Assembly (NCBI RefSeq): GCF_021390395.1
Contig: NZ_JAJUWT010000012.1
Coordinates: 62,001 to 126,000 of the forward strand
Direction of reading: 5' to 3'
Origin: Saccharothrix sp. S26
GTDB lineage: Bacteria; Actinomycetota; Actinomycetes; Mycobacteriales; Pseudonocardiaceae
Length of the DNA: 64,000 nt
In this document: positions 57,209 through 64,000 of the stretch, piece by piece
How the letters are laid out: each line of letters begins with the position of its first letter
Numbering within the stretch: position 1 is the stretch's first letter
Program-made: the position numbers and the translations under genes
Notes under the pieces: generated by a model
The model's input: the letters and a program-made list of their open reading frames with translations, nothing else
What the model was told of the DNA's origin: nothing
Database searches by the model: none

Positions 57209-58657
57209 TCAGGCCGCGCCGTCGCGCGGAGGTTCGGTCGGTGGTGGCGTCAACGGCAGGTGGACCCGGAAGCGGGTGTCACCGGGTTCGGACTCCACCC
57301 GGATGTCGCCGTGGTGGCGCTCGACCACGATCCGCCAGGAGATGTCCAGCCCCAGCCCGGTGCCCTCGCCGACCGCCTTGGTGGTGAAGAACGGCTCGAA
57401 GATCCGCCCCTTCACCTCGGGCGCGATGCCCGCGCCGGTGTCGCCGACCTCCACCACCAGGTCGTCGCCCGCACGGCAGGTGCGCACGGTCAACGTGCCG
57501 TCGCGGTCCATGGCGGCCACCGCGTTGTCGATCAGGTTCGTCCACACCTGGTTGAGCTCGGCCGGGTACGCGGGCAGCGGCGGCAGCGACCGGTCGTAGT
57601 CCTTGACCACGCGCACGCGGTCGCCGATCTTGCCGCCCAGCATCACGAGCGTGGAGTCGAGCAATTCGTGCACGTCGACCACCTGGAACGGGGCCCGGTC
57701 GACCTGCGAGTACTGCTTGGCCGCGCCGACCAGCGTGGACACCCTCGTGGTGGCGTCCTCGATCTCGTTCATCAACGTCTCGGTCTCCACCGTGTAGGCC
57801 AGCCAGCGCACGGCGGCCTCGGTGGCGGTCTGCGGGCACAGCGCCGCCGCCCGGTCGAGCCACTCGACGTCCAGCCCGCCCGCGACCAGCACCGGCGCGA
57901 GGTCCCAGCCGGCCGCCACGCCGTGCGCGTCGAGCCAGTCGGCGACCTCGTCCTCCAGGTCGGCCGTCTGCATCGGGCTGAGCTTCGGGGCCTTCGCCAC
58001 CCGCTCGACCGCGCTCTCCTGCAACTTCACCAGCACCGGCAGCGTGGCCGGGTCGATCGACCCGCTCGCCAGCAGCGCCAGCTTGTGCCGCATCCCCGCC
58101 ACCCGCTCGCGCAACGCGCCCGTGGCCCGCACCGCGGCGGCGGCCGGGTTGTTCAGCTCGTGGGTCAGCCCGGCCGACAACGAACCCAGCGCGAGCAGCC
58201 GTTCCCGCTGGCTGACGATCCGCTCGGTGTTGCGCATGCCGAAGAACAGGCCCTCCAGCAGGTGGATGGCCATCGGGAACCACGAGCGGAACATCGCGCC
58301 GAAGTCGTGCGCGGGCAACTGGTACAGCCGCACGTCGGTCACGGCGTCGGCGGTCATCTGGTAGACCGTGGCGGCCTCGGCGTCCGCACCCAGGTACGCC
58401 TGCGTCGCGCCGAAGTACGCGCCGCGATGGTCGGTGCGGTTGGTCTCGACGCGTTGGCCGCCGATGATCCGGCTGAGCGCCACCGTGCCGTCCAGCAGCA
58501 CGAAGAAGCAGGTCGCCGGTTGGCCTTCGCGCAACACCTGCGTGCCCGCCGCGTGCGTCTCCACCTGGCCGTGCGCGACGAGCCACGAGAGCTGCTCCTC
58601 CGACAGGTGTTCGAACAGGAACAGCCCGCGCAGGTCGTCGACCGTCAGGTTCTCCAC
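57209..58657 (-). CDS. Sensor histidine kinase with N-terminal cyclic-nucleotide-binding domain
   Basis: 482 residues, soluble. A cNMP-binding (Crp-like) domain fills about 10-130. The phosphoacceptor histidine lies in GLTHELNNP (about residue 163). The ATPase domain shows N-box NQVWTNLIDNA, G1 VGDTGAGIA, FEPFFTTK and GTGLGL. The class resembles HisKA kinases with a long helical insert (about 180-300). It probably senses a cyclic nucleotide or related ligand. GTG 58657 with GGAGAGG upstream, one base after the partner gene's stop; the two form a two-gene operon. Confidence 0.9.
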   Translation of the reverse strand: MENLTVDDLRGLFLFEHLSEEQLSWLVAHGQVETHAAGTQVLREGQPATCFFVLLDGTVALSRIIGGQRVETNRTDHRGAYFGATQAYLGADAEAATVYQMTADAVTDVRLYQLPAHDFGAMFRSWFPMAIHLLEGLFFGMRNTERIVSQRERLLALGSLSAGLTHELNNPAAAAVRATGALRERVAGMRHKLALLASGSIDPATLPVLVKLQESAVERVAKAPKLSPMQTADLEDEVADWLDAHGVAAGWDLAPVLVAGGLDVEWLDRAAALCPQTATEAAVRWLAYTVETETLMNEIEDATTRVSTLVGAAKQYSQVDRAPFQVVDVHELLDSTLVMLGGKIGDRVRVVKDYDRSLPPLPAYPAELNQVWTNLIDNAVAAMDRDGTLTVRTCRAGDDLVVEVGDTGAGIAPEVKGRIFEPFFTTKAVGEGTGLGLDISWRIVVERHHGDIRVESEPGDTRFRVHLPLTPPPTEPPRDGAA

Positions 58658-58658
58658 G

Positions 58659-60347
58659 TCAGGACCTCTCCAGGTAGCGGTGGACCAGCGACACGGCCAT
58701 CGCGCCGTCGCCGACCGCCGAGGCCACCCGCTTCACCGAGTCCGCGCGCACGTCACCGGCCACGAACACGCCCGGCAGGCTGGTTTCCAGGTGGTAGGGC
58801 GGCCGGTCGAGGTCCCAGCCGTCGGGCAGGCGGCCGTCGGTGACCAGGTCCGGTCCGGCGAGCACGAACCCGCGCTCGTCGCGGGCCAGCGTGCCGTCCA
58901 GCCAGTCGGTGTGCGGGGCCGCGCCGATGAACGCGAACAGCCACGACGTCGGCACGGTCGTCGTCTCGCCGGTCTTGGTGTGCCGCAGCGTCACCGTCTC
59001 CAGGTGCTGCTCCCCCGTGCCGCCGACGACCTCGGTGCACGTGCGCACCTCGACGTTGTCGACCCGGGCGAGCTGTTCGACCAGGTAGTGCGACATGGAG
59101 CGGGCCAGCGAGTCGCCGCGCACGACCAGCACGACCCGCCGGGCGTGCGCGGCGAAGTACAGGGCGGCCTGGCCCGCCGAGTTCGCCCCGCCGACCAGGT
59201 AGACGTCCTGGCCCGCGCAGGCCGGGCCCTCGGTGGTGGCCGCGCCGTAGAACACGCCCCGGCCGGTCAACCCGTCGAGGCCCGGCGCGTCCAGCATCCG
59301 GTAGGACACGCCGGTGGCGAGGATGACGGTGTGCGCGGCCAGCTCCGTGCCGTCGCCCAGCCGCACCACGCGTGCCGCGCCGCGGGCCTCCAGGCCGACG
59401 ACGTCGCACGCGGTCAGCACCTCGACGTCGAACTTCAGCGCCTGCCGGCGGGCCCGGTCGGTCAACTGCTCGCCGGACACGCCGTCGGGGAAGCCGAGGT
59501 AGTTCTCGATCCGGCTGCTGGTGCCCGCCTGGCCGCCGGTGGCGCGCCGCTCGACCAGCACCGTGCGCAGCCCTTCCGAGCCGCCGTAGACCGCCGCGCC
59601 CAGCCCGGCCGGGCCGCCGCCGACCACGATCAGGTCGTAGAAGTCGGTGGACGGCCGCGTGGTCAGGCCGACCCGGGCGGCCAGCTCCGCGTCGGTCGGC
59701 TCCACCAGCGTCTCACCTTCGGCGGTGATGACCACGGGCAGCCGCACGCCGTCCTCACCGCACGCGGTGAGCAGCCGCCCGACCTCGGGGTCGGCGTCGT
59801 CCACCGCGTGCCAGCGGAACGGGACGGAGTTGCGGGCCAGGAAGTCGCGCACCTCGTAGGACCGCGACGACCACCGGTGCCCGATCACCCGGACCTGCCT
59901 GGCCGGGCCGCGGTCGGCCGCCTTCCACGCGCTGAGCAGGTCGTCCAGCACCGGGTACAGCTTCTCCTCCGGCGGGTCCCACGGCTTGAGCAGGTAGTGG
60001 TCGAGGTCGACGACGTTGATCGCGCGGATCGCCGCGTCGGTGTCGGCGTAGGCGGTGAGCAGCACCCGCCGCGCCGCGGGGAACAGGTCCATCGCGGCTT
60101 CGAGGAACTCGATGCCGCTCATGCCGGGCATCCGGTAGTCGGCCAGCAGGACCGCCACCTCCTCGCCGCGCAGCTTGATCTCACGCACGGCGTCGAGCGC
60201 CTGCGGCCCCGACTCGGCCCGCACGATCCGGTAGTTCTCGCCGTACTTGCGGCGCAGGTCGCGCGCCACGGACCGGGACACGCCCGGGTCGTCGTCCACG
60301 GTCAGGATCGAGGGCCTGGCGACCTGAGGTGTCGTCATGTCCTCCAT
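58659..60347 (-). CDS. Receiver-domain / thioredoxin-reductase-like fusion flavoprotein
   Basis: 562 residues. Receiver domain (about 14-130) with phosphoacceptor aspartate in LLADYRMPG (about residue 70) and the conserved lysine in LLKPW. A thioredoxin/glutaredoxin-like fold without a CxxC (about 150-230) follows, then an FAD/NADPH thioredoxin-reductase module (about 235-555; VVGGGPAGLGAA, LVGGANSAGQ). The redox CxxC of true reductases is replaced by AATT in FYGAATTEGPAC. It is presumably phosphorylated by the downstream kinase and acts through redox change rather than DNA binding. ATG 60347 or 60338 (GGAGG only 2-3 bases before) may be the start. Confidence 0.88.
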   Translation of the reverse strand: MEDMTTPQVARPSILTVDDDPGVSRSVARDLRRKYGENYRIVRAESGPQALDAVREIKLRGEEVAVLLADYRMPGMSGIEFLEAAMDLFPAARRVLLTAYADTDAAIRAINVVDLDHYLLKPWDPPEEKLYPVLDDLLSAWKAADRGPARQVRVIGHRWSSRSYEVRDFLARNSVPFRWHAVDDADPEVGRLLTACGEDGVRLPVVITAEGETLVEPTDAELAARVGLTTRPSTDFYDLIVVGGGPAGLGAAVYGGSEGLRTVLVERRATGGQAGTSSRIENYLGFPDGVSGEQLTDRARRQALKFDVEVLTACDVVGLEARGAARVVRLGDGTELAAHTVILATGVSYRMLDAPGLDGLTGRGVFYGAATTEGPACAGQDVYLVGGANSAGQAALYFAAHARRVVLVVRGDSLARSMSHYLVEQLARVDNVEVRTCTEVVGGTGEQHLETVTLRHTKTGETTTVPTSWLFAFIGAAPHTDWLDGTLARDERGFVLAGPDLVTDGRLPDGWDLDRPPYHLETSLPGVFVAGDVRADSVKRVASAVGDGAMAVSLVHRYLERS

Positions 60348-60382
60348 TGTCGTTCCCGCCCGTGCGGCCGCCCCGACCCGGT

Positions 60383-60388
60383 TACCCT
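60383..60388 (+). promoter_or_regulatory. -10 element TACCCT for the SARP-type regulator gene
   Basis: TACCCT (TANNNT) lies exactly six bases before the GTG at 60395, with no ribosome binding site upstream. This implies a leaderless transcript, matching the spacing at 4844, 30097 and 30439. Confidence 0.55.
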
Positions 60389-60394
60389 CTGCGG

Positions 60395-63300
60395 GTGTTC
60401 GACGCCGTGCGGTTCGGGGTCCTGGGGCCGTTGCGGGTGGAGCGCGACGGCGTGCCGGTGGCGTTGGGCGGACCCAGGCAGCGCGACCTGGTGACGCTGC
60501 TGGTGCTGCGCGCCAACCGGTTCGTCAGCGCCGAGTGGCTGGTGGACGCGCTGTGGGACGGACGGCCGCCGTCGGGCGCGCAGGTCACCTTGCGCTCGTA
60601 CGTGGCGGTCCTGCGCCGTGCCCTCGAACCGGAACGGGGTCCACGCGCGCCGGCCGAGCTGCTGCGCGGTCACACCGGCGGCTACGAGCTGAGCGTGCCG
60701 CCGGACGCCGTGGACGCGGTCCGCTTCACGTCGCTGGCCGGTCAGGGCGCGCGGGCGCTCGCGGACGGCGCGTGGGAGGCGGCCGAACGCCACTACGCCG
60801 ACGCGTTGGCGCTGTGGCGCGGCGACGTGGCCGCCGCGGACCTGACCGCCGTCCGACCGGACGCGGTCCGCCTCGCGGAAGCCCGCACGGCGGCGGGCGA
60901 GGGCCGCTTCACCGCCGCGGTCGCCGCCGGGAGGCACCTGGCCGTGCTGCCGGAGCTGCGCCAGTTCGTGGCCGCGCACCCGGACCGGGAGAACGCCCGC
61001 GCGCAGCTGATGCTCGCGCTCTACCGGGCGGGTCGGCAGACCGAGGCGCTGGCCGCGTACGACGAGGGCCGCCGGGTGCTGGCCGACGAGCACGGCGTGG
61101 AGCCGGGTGACCTGCTGCGCGACCTGCACCACCGCATCCTGACCCACTCGGTGCCCGCGCTGGTGGACCAAGGCCCACCCGACCGCCGAACCACACCAAC
61201 GGCTGACCGCGGCCGCACCACCTCACCCGCCGACCTCCCCGATCCGCATCCCGCGGACCCGCGGGCCGACCTGGTCGGCCGCACGGCCGAGATCACCCTT
61301 CTGACCGACCTCCTCGCGGCGTCGGTCCGGTCCGGCGGCCGGTTCGCGGCGATCGTCGGCGAGGCGGGCATCGGCAAGACCACCCTCGCCGATGCCGTCG
61401 CCCGGCACGCCACCGCCGCCGGCATCCCGGTCGCCTGGGGGCGCTGCCCCGACTTCGGCCAGACGCCACCGTTCTGGCTGTGGACCCAGGTCGTGCGGAC
61501 CCTCGCACCGCCCACGAGCGACGACCCGGCGTTGGCGGGTTTCCGCACCGGCGCCACCACGGCCACCGACGTCGACCCCACGGCCCGCTTCCGCACCTAC
61601 GACGCCGTCTCGGCCCTGGTCCAGGCCGCCGCCCGCCCCGCGGGCCTCGTGCTCGTGCTGGACGACCTGCACGCCGCCGACGCCGATTCGCTGCTCCTGC
61701 TGCGCTACCTGGCCACCACCCTGCACACCTCCCGCGCGCTGGTGATCGCCACCCTGCGCCCCTACGAGCACGACCCCGCCCTGGTCGCCACCCTCGCCGA
61801 CCTGGCCCGCAGCCCCGGCCACCGGCAACTGCGACCGACGGGGCTGGACGCCGACGCGGTGGCCGACCTGGTCCGCCGGCACACCGGCGCGCCCGCACCG
61901 GCCGCCCTCGTGCTGGACCTGCTCACCCGCACCGGCGGCAACCCGTTCTTCCTCACCGAACTGCTCACCTCCGCCGAGGGGACGGGTTCACCTCCGCCGA
62001 GCGTGCGCGACACCGTCCGCCTGCGGCTGCACGCCCTGGACGACCGCACCCGCGACTGGCTCGACGTGCTCAGCGTGGCGGGGCGGGACCTGGACGTGGA
62101 CCTGCTCGAAGCCGTCACGGCCTCCGGGGTCCGGCTCACCCCGGACGTCGCCCACCTGGTCGTTGAAGCGGGCCCCGGCGTGGTGCGCTTCCGGCACCCG
62201 CTGTTCGCCGAGGCCGCCTACGCCGACCTCACCCCCACCCGCCGCGCCGACCTGCACGCCCGGCTCGCGGACGCCGGCGCGCACGCCCTCACCCCGGCGG
62301 AGCTGGCCCACCACTACGGCCGGGCGCGCGGCCGGGAGGACGACCACCTGCGCTGGACGCTCGAAGCCGCCGACGACGCCACCCGCCGCCTCGCCTACGA
62401 GGACGCCCTGGCGCACCTGGACCGGGCCGCCGGGCTGCTCACCGACCCCGACCGGGAGCTGGCCGTGCAGCTGCACCGCACGTCGTTGCTCCAGATCACC
62501 GTCGGCATCGGCAGCGACGCGGTCGACGCGGCCGCCGCCCGCGCCCTCGACCTGCTCACCCGCGTGGGCCCCGACACGGACGTGCGCCCGGCCCTGTGGG
62601 CGCTGGGCGAGCTGGCGTGCAACCGCGCGGAGTTCGTCGTCGCCGAGGACCTGGCCGGTCGCCTCGCGGCCGCCGACGGCGTGATCGGCGCGGCGGGCCG
62701 CTACCTGCTGGGCGTGGTCGGCTACTTCACCGGCCGCCTGGCCGAGGCCGACGACCACCTCACCGCCGCGATCGACCGGCTGCGCGAGCTGGAGCCCCGG
62801 GAACTGGCCGCGCGGGTCGGGCGCACGCCCACGCTCGCGACCTACGACTTCCGGGCCCTGGTGCGATCCCTGCGCGGTGACGCGGACGCGGCACGGGCCG
62901 ACATCGCCGCCGCACGTGCCCTCGCCGAACGCGCCGAGGACCCGTACGGGCGGGCCAACGCCGCGTTGTTCGCCGCGTGGGCCGCCTTGCAGGAGCAGGA
63001 CGTCGCCGCCGTCCTCGCCGCCGCCGAGAGGTGCCGGGAGATCGGTGCGCGTCAACACATGCCGCACTTCGTCACCACGGCCGACTTCTACACCGAGTGG
63101 GCGGCCGTGCGCGGTGGGGACGTCAGCCGCCTCGATGCCCTGCGCGCGGCCCGTGAGGGCATCCACCGGCTCGGCCTGCGCTCGACCCGCACGATCACCC
63201 TCGCCGCGATGGCGGACGCCCACCTGGCCGTCGGGCGTCACGCCACCGCGTCGGCGTTGGCGGACGAGGGCCTCGCCGTGGCCGAGGCGACCGGCGAACG

Positions 63301-63427
63301 GGTCTTCACCGCCGAGCTGCACCGCGTCCGCGGCCTGGCCAACGACGACCCGGCCGACCTCGACACCGGCGCACGGCTGGCCGAGGCGCAGGGCTGCGCC
63401 CTGCTCAGGGTGCGGTTCCCACGCTGA
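60395..63427 (+). CDS. SARP/AfsR-type regulator with BTAD and AAA ATPase domains
   Basis: 1,010 residues. OmpR-like winged helix (about 1-95; FGVLGPLRVERDG start), bacterial transcriptional activator domain (about 100-250), then a P-loop ATPase (Walker A GEAGIGKTT near residue 323; Walker B LVLVLDDLH near 418) and helical TPR-like repeats to the end. No C-terminal LuxR helix. Large SARPs usually activate secondary-metabolite operons. GTG 60395 is preferred over in-frame upstream GTGs because of the leaderless -10 and the conserved start. It diverges from the receiver-flavoprotein gene by 47 bp, and could control the MhpA-like gene after it or one of the clusters. Confidence 0.9.
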   Translation: MFDAVRFGVLGPLRVERDGVPVALGGPRQRDLVTLLVLRANRFVSAEWLVDALWDGRPPSGAQVTLRSYVAVLRRALEPERGPRAPAELLRGHTGGYELSVPPDAVDAVRFTSLAGQGARALADGAWEAAERHYADALALWRGDVAAADLTAVRPDAVRLAEARTAAGEGRFTAAVAAGRHLAVLPELRQFVAAHPDRENARAQLMLALYRAGRQTEALAAYDEGRRVLADEHGVEPGDLLRDLHHRILTHSVPALVDQGPPDRRTTPTADRGRTTSPADLPDPHPADPRADLVGRTAEITLLTDLLAASVRSGGRFAAIVGEAGIGKTTLADAVARHATAAGIPVAWGRCPDFGQTPPFWLWTQVVRTLAPPTSDDPALAGFRTGATTATDVDPTARFRTYDAVSALVQAAARPAGLVLVLDDLHAADADSLLLLRYLATTLHTSRALVIATLRPYEHDPALVATLADLARSPGHRQLRPTGLDADAVADLVRRHTGAPAPAALVLDLLTRTGGNPFFLTELLTSAEGTGSPPPSVRDTVRLRLHALDDRTRDWLDVLSVAGRDLDVDLLEAVTASGVRLTPDVAHLVVEAGPGVVRFRHPLFAEAAYADLTPTRRADLHARLADAGAHALTPAELAHHYGRARGREDDHLRWTLEAADDATRRLAYEDALAHLDRAAGLLTDPDRELAVQLHRTSLLQITVGIGSDAVDAAAARALDLLTRVGPDTDVRPALWALGELACNRAEFVVAEDLAGRLAAADGVIGAAGRYLLGVVGYFTGRLAEADDHLTAAIDRLRELEPRELAARVGRTPTLATYDFRALVRSLRGDADAARADIAAARALAERAEDPYGRANAALFAAWAALQEQDVAAVLAAAERCREIGARQHMPHFVTTADFYTEWAAVRGGDVSRLDALRAAREGIHRLGLRSTRTITLAAMADAHLAVGRHATASALADEGLAVAEATGERVFTAELHRVRGLANDDPADLDTGARLAEAQGCALLRVRFPR

Positions 63428-63487
63428 TCCCACAGAACCCCAACAGCCCTCCGCTGGCATGTCACCCAAACACCAGGAGGAGGACAC

Positions 63488-64000
63488 ATGGAGTTCGACG
63501 TCGTCGTGGTCGGGTGCGGGCCGGTCGGCGCGCTCACCGCCAACCTGCTCGGCACGAGGGGCGTGCGCACCCTCGTCGTCGAACGCGACACCGCGCCGCA
63601 CCGGCAGCCACGCGCGTTCTCCTGCGACGACGAGGCGTTGCGGATCTACCAGCAGGCCGGTCTGCTGGACGAGGTCGCGAAGGACATGTACGCGCCGCGG
63701 CGCGCGGAGTACGTCAACGCCAAGGGCCGGGTCTTCGCCACCGTCGCCTTGGACGAGGTCGACTTCGGCCTGGGCAGCGCCGCGCTGCACTTCTTCGACC
63801 AGCCGCGCCTCGAAGCCGCCCTGCGCGCCGGGCTCGACCGGTTCCCGCACGTCACCCTGCGCACCGGCGTCGAGCTGATGCGGCTCACCCAGGACGACCG
63901 GGCCGTCACCGTCGTGCTGCGCGACCTCGACACCGGCACCGAGACCGAGGTGCGCGCGCGGTACGTGCTGGGGTGCGACGGTGCCCGCAGCACCACGCGG
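63488..64000 (+). CDS. MhpA-like FAD-dependent aromatic monooxygenase, 3' end cut by window edge
   Basis: 171 codons are visible and the frame is open to the last base. FAD fold VVVGCGPVGALTANLLG at the start, then the conserved LFDQPRLE-like segment (HFFDQPRLEAAL, about residue 103) and CDGARSTTR near the end match 3-(3-hydroxyphenyl)propionate hydroxylase-like enzymes. ATG 63488 follows a strong AGGAGGAGG. Such enzymes either degrade aromatics or tailor aromatic metabolites. It sits 60 bp after the SARP gene and is probably its target or operon partner. Confidence 0.88.
   Translation, partial: MEFDVVVVGCGPVGALTANLLGTRGVRTLVVERDTAPHRQPRAFSCDDEALRIYQQAGLLDEVAKDMYAPRRAEYVNAKGRVFATVALDEVDFGLGSAALHFFDQPRLEAALRAGLDRFPHVTLRTGVELMRLTQDDRAVTVVLRDLDTGTETEVRARYVLGCDGARSTTR

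Noticed and set aside
60339-60346. GGAGG as a definite ribosome site for ATG 60338 of the receiver-flavoprotein
   Set aside because: Only 2-3 bases separate it from that ATG, so the start remains open between 60338 and 60347.

Overview
The window is very GC-rich, gene-dense DNA with frequent GTG starts, ATGA/GTGA stop-start overlaps and strong GC-rich hairpins between transcription units. Single-chain acyl-CoA carboxylase, HutC-type GntR, SARP and ECF41 sigma families, spore-pigment-type genes and a tetramate macrolactam synthase all point to a filamentous actinomycete. My best guess is the Pseudonocardiaceae (Saccharothrix, Actinosynnema or Lentzea-like). That guess comes from gene content, not from a marker gene.

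Left end (1-7.8 kb). A zinc-ribbon membrane protein, cut by the window edge, is followed by a VWA (TerY-like), a PP2C-like phosphatase and a tail-anchored protein kinase. These three form a TerY-P phosphorylation triad. A convergent TIR-domain protein has the same proline-rich tail and paired C-terminal membrane segments. A maltokinase-cap-like protein and a flavin amine oxidase follow, then an 844-bp gap holding a 15-bp periodic repeat.

Metabolic and regulatory block (7.8-17.7 kb). It holds a 1,816-residue fused biotin-dependent acyl-CoA carboxylase, then trpB-trpA and a HutC/GntR regulator with a palindrome just upstream of trpB. An ECF41-type sigma factor diverges from a carboxymuconolactone decarboxylase.

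MoxR operon (17.7-29.9 kb, minus strand). Five tightly coupled genes encode a DUF4132 protein, a 1,602-residue companion, a MoxR AAA+ ATPase, a DUF5682-VWA fusion and a SWIM zinc-finger protein. The gene set resembles the E. coli yeh/molR locus. Its job is unknown. A small membrane protein and a peroxiredoxin, both apparently read from leaderless transcripts, follow.

Two polyketide clusters lie back to back. At 30.97-45.84 kb (minus strand) is a complete polycyclic tetramate macrolactam cluster: hydroxylase, a 3,109-residue iterative PKS-NRPS, two CrtI-like flavoproteins and a medium-chain reductase. No P450 is present. At 46.77-53.27 kb (plus strand) is a whiE-like type II polyketide operon. 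It encodes a monooxygenase, SchA/CurD protein, cupin, KS-alpha, KS-beta, a fused ACP-aromatase, a cyclase and an FAD hydroxylase. It ends in a perfect 15-bp hairpin.

Right end (53.8-64 kb). A secreted GHL15-type glycosidase is followed by a BioN-BioY-BioM biotin transporter, which may supply the carboxylase. A cyclic-nucleotide-binding histidine kinase is paired with a receiver-flavoprotein fusion. A large SARP/AfsR-type regulator is followed by an MhpA-like FAD monooxygenase cut by the right edge. No tRNA, rRNA, CRISPR array, insertion sequence or integrase was recognised.
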